Source of the DNA: Phycisphaerales bacterium
Lineage (GTDB): Bacteria > Planctomycetota > Phycisphaerae > Tepidisphaerales > Tepidisphaeraceae
Assembly: GCA_020853095.1 (NCBI GenBank)
Contig: JADYZN010000043.1
Span: 1 to 34,661 of the forward strand
Direction of reading: 5' to 3'
DNA length: 34,661 bases
Under the pieces are notes generated by a model. The model was not told the DNA's origin and did not search any database. It was given only the letters and a program-made list of their open reading frames with translations. Below are positions 1 to 8,844 of this stretch, in pieces; position 1 is the stretch's first letter, and each line of letters begins with the position of its first letter. Position numbers and translations under genes: made by a program.

Positions 1-1861
1 CCGCCGCGGCGCTCGGGTCGCACTCCTGCGGAGCCCTATCCTCCGAGGCGGCGCGAGAAGTATAACGCGCGGACGGTTTTGTATTGGGAAAAAATCGGTC
101 TTGACAACGAAATGCCTTTCATGGATATGGAGCAGCCAGGCCCAGGGCAGCCGCGCGGCCGAGCTGTTCATGCCGCAACAGACGCTCGCTCCCGGACAGC
201 AGTGGCAGGTAACGGTGCATTACCGGGCATTTGCTCCATCCGACCCGGACACGGGGGATGCATCGCTGGATCGACTTCTGGCGCGTCCTGCGGTGGAGGA
301 TACGTTACATCGTCAATCCTCGCCGTCGATGCGTCCATTGCCGTACGAGTCGCGGCTGGTGATTCCGATTGGGAATTTGCCTGCCACGCTTGTACCGGTC
401 GGCGCAACCGATGAAACGGACCTCTATCAGACATCGACCCACGATGCCGCTCAGATGACGTTGCAGCACATTTCCCTGGCCGGGACGCCGGGCGAAATGA
501 CCCCGTTCGCCTTTCGTTTGCGGGCAATCCAACCGGTCCGCAACGGAACGGTGTCGCTGGCGGCATTGAGCGGCGACGCGGGCGTTATCGATGCGGGGGC
601 GTTCGATCCGCGCTATCTGAGTTCCAGGGGCAACTATCTGGTTCACGACTGGAATATCGCACGGGAAACGCCCGAAGCGATGGCCGCGATCGGCAATCAG
701 CTTCGCGGGTCTGACCAGTTGACGCCGTTTTCATTGCCCGCCGGCGGCAGCGGGTTGGTTTGGGTCTATCTTCGCGTGCCCGACAGCGCCAAACCCGGTC
801 TTTATCATGGGCGATGCACGGTCAATATGGATGGCGTTGCGACGGCGTTCGACATCGAATTGACGGTTCGGCCATTCACGCTGCAGCGTCCGATCAATAA
901 GAATTACGGCTCCTTCTTTCGCTATTACCTTCCAGGTGATGTCAATGCCAACGCCGCAGAACCCCAGGCGGGTTTGACCTCGCGCGAGGCTTATCGGGCC
1001 GCGTTGGAGACGCTGGATGAAGCGGGCTATGACAGTCTGGTTATTTACGTCAGCGCCCGCGATGACATTCTATGGGTGCTGGATCAGTGTGTTGATCTGG
1101 GATGGACCCACGGCACGTTCGTTCTGATCAGCCCGTGGTCCGTCAAACCCGAAGAATTGCAACAGCGGTACGGACAGTATGACATGAAGTTTCTCGCCTG
1201 GGGCGTGGATGAGCCATCCCTGGAGCGGCAGATTCCACAAGTGCTCTCCAGCTATGATCGAATAATAGAAGCGGGTTATACGCCCACCTTTACACCCAAT
1301 GTGCCTCTGGGGCTTCTGATGGCCGACTCACTGAAGCAGATTGTGCCGATCATCGCCATCAGCGGCAACGCGCCATACCTTTTTGATGCGACTCGACGTT
1401 ACCATGACGAAGGGCGCAAAGTGTACTGGTATCGTCCAGGCATGGGACAGCCGTCACTGGACAAGCGGCTGACCCGCGGGATTTATTTCTGGATGGAACC
1501 GGTGGACGGCGTGATCGACTGGGGTGAAGACGCGGCCTACACGCAAATCAGTGTTGATCAAACGGTCGGCTTCATCGGCGAACAAACCGTGCCGACCGTC
1601 GGCCGGGAAAATGTCCGCCAGGGGCTGTACGACATGTATTATCTGTACACGCTCCAGCAACATCTCAAGACATCCAAGAATCCCGATGCCGTGCGCAAGG
1701 GCGAGGCGCTGCTCCAGTGGGTCCGGCGATATTTCGCGCCCGACTGGCACGAGGTCGCCAGACGGATCGGCGGGCCGCAATATCTGGCGTCGCTCCGTGA
1801 ACAAATTTCCAATTGCATCGTTGAGCTGGATCAAACTTCCAACCCGGAGAATTCAAGGTGA
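1..1861 (+). CDS. GH123/DUF4091-like glycosidase, 5'-incomplete, apparent frameshift
   Basis: Predicted secreted or surface glycoside hydrolase of the DUF4091/GH123-like group; GH123 members are beta-N-acetylgalactosaminidases. A beta-sandwich region is followed by a TIM-barrel-like region that carries the motif WGVDEPS. The adjacent Asp-Glu (about residues 370-371 counted from the TTG at 101) fits the GH123 catalytic pair. The frame of the main body stays open to the window edge, and TTG 101 is its only obvious late start. However, the first ~145 bases read better in frame 1 (protein-like text YNARTVLYWEKIG then PFMDMEQPGPG), and the body resumes in frame 2 as SRAAELFMPQQ. One extra base near 145-149 would explain this, so the gene probably begins outside the window and is frameshifted or carries a sequencing error. 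Its TGA overlaps the GTG start of the next gene by 4 bp (GTGA), indicating coupling. The enzyme class is fairly certain; the substrate is not. Confidence 0.75.
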   Translation, partial: RRGARVALLRSPILRGGARSITRGRFCIGKKSVLTTKCLSWIWSSQAQGSRAAELFMPQQTLAPGQQWQVTVHYRAFAPSDPDTGDASLDRLLARPAVEDTLHRQSSPSMRPLPYESRLVIPIGNLPATLVPVGATDETDLYQTSTHDAAQMTLQHISLAGTPGEMTPFAFRLRAIQPVRNGTVSLAALSGDAGVIDAGAFDPRYLSSRGNYLVHDWNIARETPEAMAAIGNQLRGSDQLTPFSLPAGGSGLVWVYLRVPDSAKPGLYHGRCTVNMDGVATAFDIELTVRPFTLQRPINKNYGSFFRYYLPGDVNANAAEPQAGLTSREAYRAALETLDEAGYDSLVIYVSARDDILWVLDQCVDLGWTHGTFVLISPWSVKPEELQQRYGQYDMKFLAWGVDEPSLERQIPQVLSSYDRIIEAGYTPTFTPNVPLGLLMADSLKQIVPIIAISGNAPYLFDATRRYHDEGRKVYWYRPGMGQPSLDKRLTRGIYFWMEPVDGVIDWGEDAAYTQISVDQTVGFIGEQTVPTVGRENVRQGLYDMYYLYTLQQHLKTSKNPDAVRKGEALLQWVRRYFAPDWHEVARRIGGPQYLASLREQISNCIVELDQTSNPENSR

Positions 1862-3909
1862 AATATATCTTCCTGGTCGTTGCTTGCCTTTTGTGTCTAG
1901 GCGCTGCACCACCCGACTCCTCAACGACCGTTCCCAGCGGAACCCAGTGGGTTCAAGCCGATAGCTTGGGCGGCGCCTGGGGTTTGTATCCAATTGGCAA
2001 CCATTACGGCGGCACCGAACCGTTGGGCCCGTTCGTCGCTTTTGGCACCGGCCATCTGGTCTGGATCGCCGATATCGCCAATACAGCGCCATACCACGTC
2101 TGGGTGCGTCGATACGGAGGTTATGGCGAGGTGAACGTCCGTGTCGATGACAAACCCATCACTGGCGGGCGAGGCGGCCCCGGCGGCGGTAAATACGTCT
2201 GGAGGGAGCTTGGAACCGTCAACATCTCCGCCGGTTCGCACCATGTCGATATCGACATCACCAACTGCATGTTTGACGCGGTGCTGTTCACTCCCGACGC
2301 CGATTACGACCCCGCCAAAGCAACGCTGCCTGCGCCGGTCGGCGATCCGGTGATTCGCGCGCCGCGGCACTACCGCGATGACAGCGATCTGGCCAAGGCC
2401 GCCGGTGCGGCGGGAATCGTGGCCGGCAAGATCAGTCCTTATCCAATGGATCTCAATGACTGGCTGCCCTCGGCGCAACAAGTGGGCGACCATCTCGAAT
2501 TCACCGGCGCGATCAATCAATACATCCCGGTTGACTTCGCCATTCGGGCTTTGAAAGACACCGGCGACCTACCCGTGTCGCTCACCCGCTTGCAAGGCCC
2601 CGACGGAACGGTGCTGGATCAAAATCAAATCGACCTGCGTATCGTGCGGCTTCACACGCGACTGATCATGCTTTATCAAGGAAAGGAAGTTCATGCGCTG
2701 ACGCCGGATTTCCTGGTGCGCGATGACCGCCACGGGGAAGCAATGCCCGGCCATCAGGGCGGCTTTGGCGGCGGAACCTGTATCACCTGCATTCCAGCCC
2801 ATCAGAGTCGGCAATTTCATCTGGTCGTCCATGTGCCCCCGCATTCGCCTCCTGGGAGCTACGTTGGTCAGATCGTCATCGGCCCGCAAGACAAGCCGCT
2901 GCTGCGGCTGCCCGTCGAATTGAAGGTGCTGCCGCTGACGCTGCCGCCGATCAAGGGCTGGTACTCTGCCTTTTTCCGCGCCCAGCCGATGGACAAGGAT
3001 CAAAAAGATTTCATGACGCCGCAAGCGTATCTGAATGCGCTGAAGGATCAGGTTCGCCATGGATTGAACACTGCGGTTCTCTATGGCGGCTTTGAGTCGC
3101 TCGAATATGTTGTCAAGGCGGGTATGACCGAATCGCCCTGTATTATTCGTTGGCCGGACGATCAGGCATTGGAACAGGTCGCCCAGGCGAAGAAAATGGG
3201 CTTGCCCGGGCTGCTCTATTACGGCGTCGATGAGCCGCATACCGCCAAACAGATTGAGCAGACGCGCAACGAGGCACAGCGGCGTCAAAAGCTCGGCCTG
3301 CCGATGATGATGGCGATCAACGATCGCGAGGCGCAGAAGGAACTGGCGGGCCTCATCAGCAATCCGATCTACAATCTGAAGGTCTTTGATGGACGAAACA
3401 ATCCGGTCATCGAGGCGGCCTGCAACGCCGGTCATCCGCCGGTCTCCTATCTGGGCACGCAGTCATCATTCCCCCTGTACATGCGGGCCATGGTGGGTCT
3501 GTATAATACCGCCTGCGGTTATGTCGGATCGGCGCCCTGGGATTATTACGATGCGCAGTATACCGGCGTGGCGGAACACGGCGATTACGAGGTGGTCCGA
3601 TTCGATTCCTACGGCGAGCCAATTCCAACCCTGCGATGGGAGGCATGGCGGGATGGAATCGACGATGTCCGGTATCTCCAGGCGCTGGATCGGGCCATTG
3701 CCGCGGCCCAGTCGCGGATGCAACAGCCCGGTGCTTCAGCCGCGCTCAAGCAGGCGTTGGAGCATGGGCTGACGATCCGAAAAACATACTCTGATGCGAT
3801 TGATGACACATGGTTCCGGTATCTGCAGTCGCTGACCGCGGAGCAACTGGAAACAGGGTGTCAGGCGATGGCTCGTGCAACCATCGCGCTTCAGGATCAA
3901 CTCAAGTAA
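1858..3909 (+). CDS. Secreted GH123/DUF4091-like glycosidase with N-terminal beta-sandwich
   Basis: A 683-residue paralogue of the preceding gene. The N-terminus is a signal peptide (MKYIFLVVACLLCLGAAPP); VVAC could act as a weak lipobox, so a lipoprotein is possible. Residues ~30-150 look like a carbohydrate-binding beta-sandwich (HVWVRRYGGYGEVNVRVDD, then VDIDITNCMFDAVLFTPD). A second sandwich and a TIM-barrel-like region follow, with YYGVDEPH around residues 456-461; D458-E459 is the candidate catalytic pair. The C-terminal LRWEAWRDGIDDVRYLQAL is the characteristic DUF4091 ending. The start is GTG 1858, overlapping the upstream stop, with GGAG at about 1847 as the ribosome site. GH123 enzymes act on beta-linked GalNAc, but this family is broad, so substrate assignment is inference. 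Confidence 0.85.
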   Translation: MKYIFLVVACLLCLGAAPPDSSTTVPSGTQWVQADSLGGAWGLYPIGNHYGGTEPLGPFVAFGTGHLVWIADIANTAPYHVWVRRYGGYGEVNVRVDDKPITGGRGGPGGGKYVWRELGTVNISAGSHHVDIDITNCMFDAVLFTPDADYDPAKATLPAPVGDPVIRAPRHYRDDSDLAKAAGAAGIVAGKISPYPMDLNDWLPSAQQVGDHLEFTGAINQYIPVDFAIRALKDTGDLPVSLTRLQGPDGTVLDQNQIDLRIVRLHTRLIMLYQGKEVHALTPDFLVRDDRHGEAMPGHQGGFGGGTCITCIPAHQSRQFHLVVHVPPHSPPGSYVGQIVIGPQDKPLLRLPVELKVLPLTLPPIKGWYSAFFRAQPMDKDQKDFMTPQAYLNALKDQVRHGLNTAVLYGGFESLEYVVKAGMTESPCIIRWPDDQALEQVAQAKKMGLPGLLYYGVDEPHTAKQIEQTRNEAQRRQKLGLPMMMAINDREAQKELAGLISNPIYNLKVFDGRNNPVIEAACNAGHPPVSYLGTQSSFPLYMRAMVGLYNTACGYVGSAPWDYYDAQYTGVAEHGDYEVVRFDSYGEPIPTLRWEAWRDGIDDVRYLQALDRAIAAAQSRMQQPGASAALKQALEHGLTIRKTYSDAIDDTWFRYLQSLTAEQLETGCQAMARATIALQDQLK

Positions 3910-3926
3910 AGCGAAAGGAATGCCGT

Positions 3927-4697
3927 ATGACTCCTTTATTGACACCACCGCCGCCGGAGAACGGAAATCACCGTCGCAAGGGCGTACATGGTTTCACCCT
4001 GGTGGAGTTGCTGGTCGTCATAGGCATCATAGCCATTATGATCTCGATGCTGATGCCCGCTCTGAACAAGGTGCGCGAATCTGCCAACAAGGTGCAGTGT
4101 GCGAGCAATCTCAGGCAGATCGGCATGGGAATGCATACCTACGCCGCCGACAATCGCGGCATTATTCCCAATTTCGGTTATACCAATCTGATCACCGGCG
4201 CCTGGACCTGGTGGCCGGGGCTTATCAATCCATACATCACGGGCAAGAGCCTGGACACCACCATTGGCCTGAGCGGCGTGTTCATCTGCCCCTCGGACCC
4301 GATGTCTCCCGGCTTGAACGCGGTCAGCAATCCCACGTCGGTGAGCTATGGAATCAACATCAATCTCTACACCGGCCCCGGCTTTCTGTCGACGGGCAAA
4401 CACGGCGTGCGACTGGCTTCGGTGCGCGGACCCGCGGAGGTGATGTACGTCTCGGAGCATCGCAAGCTGTTCGAGTCGGGAACCGTTGAACTGAACGCCG
4501 TCAACGGCCAGTACCCGGTGGTTTATCCCTGGACCACCGGCAATTATGGGATGCTGGGAAGCCATCATGGAAAGCGGGTCAACACGTTGTTCCTGGATGG
4601 CCACGTTCAAAGTTACATCGACACCGAACTGGCCGGCATGGACAATCTCAATCCTCCGTGGGGTTACGACCGATACCAGGTGGCGCTCGTGCCATGA
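3927..4697 (+). CDS. Type II/IV pseudopilin-like protein with H-X9-DG domain
   Basis: A 256-residue pseudopilin. The chosen start is ATG 3927, because a GAAAGGA ribosome site lies 8 bp upstream. A short basic leader ends in HG, followed by [17 protein letters not shown], the class III prepilin signal: cleavage after Gly, Glu at mature position 5, and a hydrophobic helix for membrane anchoring and assembly. The helix continues as LMPALNKVRESANKVQC. The globular part ends with HGKRVNTLFLDGH, a clear H-X9-DG motif typical of the expanded planctomycete/Lentisphaerae pseudopilins. It lies 17 bp after one glycosidase gene and 141 bp before another, so it is probably co-transcribed with them. A role in surface filaments or glycan capture is inference. 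It is not a major pilin by any visible criterion, and no assembly ATPase is nearby. Confidence 0.9.
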   Translation: MTPLLTPPPPENGNHRRKGVHGFTLVELLVVIGIIAIMISMLMPALNKVRESANKVQCASNLRQIGMGMHTYAADNRGIIPNFGYTNLITGAWTWWPGLINPYITGKSLDTTIGLSGVFICPSDPMSPGLNAVSNPTSVSYGININLYTGPGFLSTGKHGVRLASVRGPAEVMYVSEHRKLFESGTVELNAVNGQYPVVYPWTTGNYGMLGSHHGKRVNTLFLDGHVQSYIDTELAGMDNLNPPWGYDRYQVALVP

Positions 4698-4838
4698 GGG
4701 CTGGTTGGATGGATCGGCGGGTTGGAAAGATCCAATTGGCGAAATCGTCGAGCCGGGCGTCATTGGATGATGGTGGCTTCTCCCGGCGGAGTTGTTGAAC
4801 AACCAATGAATAGGTCCGCAAGTCGGACGCGATGGAGT

Positions 4839-7800
4839 ATGATGAATTACAATCGAGTGGGCGGTCGGATGCTCGGCATTGTTCTGGGGGTGTTGGCTCT
4901 AAGCGGCATGGCATGGGCCGCCAAGCCCAAATTGACGCTCTATCTTCCGTTTAACGATTCGCTTGACGCTCAAATCGCCGCCGGCAATCCGAAGGCGACA
5001 TTCGAGGGAAAGTCGGACCAGATCCATTTCACCAACGGCATCAATGGCAAGGGATGGCTCACGGGCCAGTTGCATCAGGCGATCTCTTTTGAAGCCAAGG
5101 GCAATCTCTCGCCGGACCAGTGGACGATCACGTTCTGGGTCAAGGGACTCGAAGGCGCTGACTGGCACACCCCTCATTTGCAAGAGAGCACCCACCAGGA
5201 ATTCTGGCAGTTGTATGGGGATGATGGAGAATCAACCCGCTTTTACAAATACAACAGCACGGCGGCGATCTGGCTGCTCTATCTTCCCAGGCAGGGGAGC
5301 GGAGTGAAGGATCGGATGATCCTGGCGCCCAACGTTCCGGAGCAGCAATGGCATCACTGGGCCGTCGCGTGGCGCAAAGGGGCGGGCGCGACGCTTTACC
5401 TGGACGGGCATCTTGTCGGGCAGGATGCATCATTCCCGGTTGCCGACCCCATCCGCAGCATCGCGATCGGCCAGCAATTCGGCCTCGACAAAGAGGACAA
5501 GATCATCGACGAATTCAAGATATACGATGCCGCGCTGGATCCGGCGGAAATAGCCGAACGCTATTACGAGGAGGGGAATTTCGCGTTTCAGCCGGTGCTG
5601 ACCGTCGGGCCGGCCCGCCACAAACCCACCATCGACGGGAAGATCGATCCCGCCGAATGGGAGGGGACGGCCGGGTTCACCGGTCTGATTGATGACAAAA
5701 CCTGGAGCATCCAGCCGCCGCCCACCTGGGGACGGATGGCGTATGATGACCGTAACCTGTACCTCGCGTTTCATTCGGATCAACCGGCGGAGGTGAAACA
5801 ATCGCCCCAGACGACCGTGCTGCATGGATTTCTCAGAAGTCAGGTCACGCAGCACGATGCATCGGTTTCGGATGACGACTGTTACTACTTCAGCGCGATG
5901 CCCCAGTTTCCCGGCGGCACGCTCCATCATTTCTACGTCAACGGCATCGATACGACCTATGACTACAGTCTGCCCGGGGCTGGCGGCGTCGATCTGGCGT
6001 GGGAGAGCCATGCGATGGTCAAATCCATCGTCGACCTGAACGGCTGGTCGCTGGAAATGTCGATCCCCCTGTCTTCCCTTGGCATTGATCGCATTTCCAC
6101 CGGCATGGAATGGCGCATGGACATGGGGCGAATCTGGAAGCTCCTGCGCCAGCGTAAGGATGCGTGGGCGCCCGGCGAGCGGGTGGATGACCAACCGCCC
6201 GTCAGAGGCTCGAACCTGGGAACGGTGAAATTTGTCGACGCCGCATCGCCGGTGGTGGATCTCCGTTCGTTCACCATCACCTCCGGGGGCGAGGCGATGG
6301 CGGTGTTGGGCATCCGCGGCAACGGCCCGTTGACGGCCACCCTTTCCAGTGGTGATAAGACCCTTGATTCCCGGCAGATCAGCGGTCCCGGCGAGGTGAA
6401 ACTGCAAGCCTCCGTTCGAAATGAGGCCGGGCAGATGGTGGATTTGACCCTCAAAAATGGCGACACGGTTATCCTCCGCCAGTCGGCCCCATACATTCCA
6501 CAGGAGGTCGGGCAACTGACGCTGTGGAAATATCCCAGCATCGGCAAGCTGCGCGTGGGCTGGGTGATCCAGAGCGCTGATCCATCGGCACTCTCTCTGG
6601 ATGCCGAGTTGAAAGACGCCGCCGACAAGGTGGTCGCCCAATCGCGGACGGATCATCTGCCGGGACCCAGGGACTCGATCCTGATGGATGTGCAGTCCCT
6701 GCCGCCGGGAAAATACACGCTGGCGGTGAAAATCGCCGGCGCCCAGGGCATCGTGCAGCAGCAATCATTCCCCTATGAAAAGATGCCCCAGCCTGAATGG
6801 TTGGGAAACACGCTGGGCATAAGCAATGTCCCGCCGCCGCCATGGACGGATGTCAAGACCGATCAACACGCCGACACGATCGGAATCTGTGATCGCAGCT
6901 ACCAGTACGACGGCCTGCTGCTGCCGCGACAGATCATCAACCGCGGAAAATCGATGCTGGCCGGGCCGATGCGGTTGAGTGTCAAGGCGGGCGAAAAGTC
7001 ATGGGACAGCTCCGCGGGCAAAGCGGACGTGAAATGGACGGAATCCTCCGCCACAAAGGCCGGATCGCAGCGGCGGCAATCGCTTGGTCCGGTGCGATTG
7101 AGCGTTGACTCCTACACGGAGTTCGACGGGATGAACTGGATGAAAGTGTCCGCCGATCCCACGCAATCCGGCACGACGATCCAGTCGCTGACCTTCGAGA
7201 TTCCGATGGAGGGGCGGTGGGCGGAGTTGATCAACACCTACGATTACTCCGTGCGGACCACGGGCGCGTTACCGAAAAATGGATGGAGCGAGCCGGTCAG
7301 CCCGGTCTGGCTCGGCAACGGCGACGGCGGAATTCAATTCTTTTACGAGTCCACCGCCACGTGGATCGGTTCCAAACGTCTGGATGTCCAACGCCGCGAG
7401 GATGGGTCCGTCGTAATGATCGTCCACCTGGTCGATCAGCCGGTGACACTGAATCAGCCGCTGCAGGTCGCCTTCGGCTGGATCGTTTCACCCACCAAGC
7501 CGGCCCCGAAGCACTACCGCGATTGGCGTGTCATGAGCGGGACCGGCGGCCTGGTCACCGGCACCGGTGAACGCGGCGGCCCATACCTCGCGCAGGCGGT
7601 GAAGGTCCATCCGGAGATCCAGCCCTTCTCGATGTGGTGGCAGGGGTGGTGGTGGCTGCCTTCCTCGGACTACCGCGGCGACTGGGACAGCTCCGGGGTC
7701 CTGCCGGTTCCCAACGGCAGTGATAACTGCGATGCGATCCATCCAACCAAGTATGGTGGAAACCCCGTCCTGGGCGCCCCCTACGGACGAATGTCGGTGA

Positions 7801-8816
7801 TCGGCTCGGCCAATCCGTGGTTCGCGCAGTTTGGCGATGAATGGCTGGCGGACGTGAATGAAATCCACCGTCCCGATCCATCCATACCGCTGACCGATCA
7901 GTCCGCGACCGTCAGTCAGGCCTCCCGGTCCCTGCGTGACTTCTTCGCCTGGGGATACGACCAACTGCTGGCAACCGGCAAGGTGAAAGCCCTCTATTTC
8001 GACGTCTCCATGCCGGTCCATGACAACAACGTCTATCATGGCGCCGGCGTTCAGCGCCCCGGCGAACCGCCGGCCGCGCAATACGACATCCTTGGCATGC
8101 GTAAGTCGTTTCAACGCATCTATACGATGATGAAGGCGAAGCATCCCGATGGGTTGATTTTCTACCACATGTCCGGCGAAGTGATGCTCCCGATCGACTC
8201 GTTTTGCGATGGAATGATCGACGGCGAAAATTTCACCGGGATGCTCAACCGCAAAAACAACCGCGGATACGAAAATGTCCTGCGCATGGACCAGTTCAGG
8301 GCCGAGTATTCCGCCCAGAACAACTTCGGGCCGGCCTCGATCTTCCTGCCGGAATTCAGCCGCTCCGGCGCGATCATGGACGATGAATGGGAAACCCTGG
8401 GCTACGCCCACGCCGAGTATCTGCTGGGGTTGGTCCTCATGCACGATTCCAATTTCTGGTGGGCGATCTTTCCAATCAACGTGCTGCATGACGCCTATCT
8501 GGCACTGGACAAAGCCGGCTTGAACAGCCAGTGGACGTTCGTGCCCTATTGGAATCAGACGTACTTCAAATTGCCCGAGGGCGTGAATGCGAGTCTCTAT
8601 CTATCACCGGACAAGTCGCGCGCCATCGTGGTGGTGATGAATGTCTCAGGAAACGATCAGTCGGTGGATCTGCCGCTGACCAATGGCGACATCAAGACGT
8701 TCGGGTTTACCCAGGCCACCGCCATCTATCCGAATCAACCCGTGAAGGTTGACGGAGGCGCGATCCATGATCTTCTGGTTAAACAGCACAATTTCCTGGC
8801 GATTCTGGTAAAGTAA
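4839..8816 (+). CDS. Giant secreted LamG + CBM9-like + DUF6067-like glycosidase
   Basis: About 1325 residues. The reading frame is open from 4722, with possible starts at 4806, 4839, 4842 and 4869. ATG 4839/4842 gives a normal signal peptide (MMNYNRVGGRMLGIVLG...SGMAWA) just before the mature KPKLTLYLPF. Domains in order: a LamG/concanavalin-like sandwich (~30-245; WTITFWVKG, QQWHHWAVAW, IIDEFKIYDAAL); a CBM9-like module (~260-470; TIDGKIDPAEWEG, MAYDDRNLYLAF); a beta-rich middle; then from ~650 a long region like the DUF6067/GH123-related TIM-barrel family (WLGNTLGISNVPPPPW, KALYFDVSMPV, CDGMIDGENFTG). A small C-terminal sandwich ends at NFLAILVK. Acidic residues in YFDVS and MIDGEN are plausible active-site candidates but unproven. 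It is followed 28 bp later by the heparinase-like gene, consistent with one operon. Confidence 0.85.
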   Translation: MMNYNRVGGRMLGIVLGVLALSGMAWAAKPKLTLYLPFNDSLDAQIAAGNPKATFEGKSDQIHFTNGINGKGWLTGQLHQAISFEAKGNLSPDQWTITFWVKGLEGADWHTPHLQESTHQEFWQLYGDDGESTRFYKYNSTAAIWLLYLPRQGSGVKDRMILAPNVPEQQWHHWAVAWRKGAGATLYLDGHLVGQDASFPVADPIRSIAIGQQFGLDKEDKIIDEFKIYDAALDPAEIAERYYEEGNFAFQPVLTVGPARHKPTIDGKIDPAEWEGTAGFTGLIDDKTWSIQPPPTWGRMAYDDRNLYLAFHSDQPAEVKQSPQTTVLHGFLRSQVTQHDASVSDDDCYYFSAMPQFPGGTLHHFYVNGIDTTYDYSLPGAGGVDLAWESHAMVKSIVDLNGWSLEMSIPLSSLGIDRISTGMEWRMDMGRIWKLLRQRKDAWAPGERVDDQPPVRGSNLGTVKFVDAASPVVDLRSFTITSGGEAMAVLGIRGNGPLTATLSSGDKTLDSRQISGPGEVKLQASVRNEAGQMVDLTLKNGDTVILRQSAPYIPQEVGQLTLWKYPSIGKLRVGWVIQSADPSALSLDAELKDAADKVVAQSRTDHLPGPRDSILMDVQSLPPGKYTLAVKIAGAQGIVQQQSFPYEKMPQPEWLGNTLGISNVPPPPWTDVKTDQHADTIGICDRSYQYDGLLLPRQIINRGKSMLAGPMRLSVKAGEKSWDSSAGKADVKWTESSATKAGSQRRQSLGPVRLSVDSYTEFDGMNWMKVSADPTQSGTTIQSLTFEIPMEGRWAELINTYDYSVRTTGALPKNGWSEPVSPVWLGNGDGGIQFFYESTATWIGSKRLDVQRREDGSVVMIVHLVDQPVTLNQPLQVAFGWIVSPTKPAPKHYRDWRVMSGTGGLVTGTGERGGPYLAQAVKVHPEIQPFSMWWQGWWWLPSSDYRGDWDSSGVLPVPNGSDNCDAIHPTKYGGNPVLGAPYGRMSVIGSANPWFAQFGDEWLADVNEIHRPDPSIPLTDQSATVSQASRSLRDFFAWGYDQLLATGKVKALYFDVSMPVHDNNVYHGAGVQRPGEPPAAQYDILGMRKSFQRIYTMMKAKHPDGLIFYHMSGEVMLPIDSFCDGMIDGENFTGMLNRKNNRGYENVLRMDQFRAEYSAQNNFGPASIFLPEFSRSGAIMDDEWETLGYAHAEYLLGLVLMHDSNFWWAIFPINVLHDAYLALDKAGLNSQWTFVPYWNQTYFKLPEGVNASLYLSPDKSRAIVVVMNVSGNDQSVDLPLTNGDIKTFGFTQATAIYPNQPVKVDGGAIHDLLVKQHNFLAILVK

Positions 8817-8844
8817 CGGGCAAAAAAGTATTGCAGGCAATTCC

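Noticed and set aside
5430-6764. 444-codon open frame on the minus strand
   Set aside because: It is fully antisense to the LamG/DUF6067-like gene, has low-complexity residue use and no ribosome site, and arises from the GC-rich codon pattern of the real gene.
7488-8489. 333-codon minus-strand open frame
   Set aside because: A shadow of the C-terminal domain of the giant secreted protein; no start site or recognisable motif.
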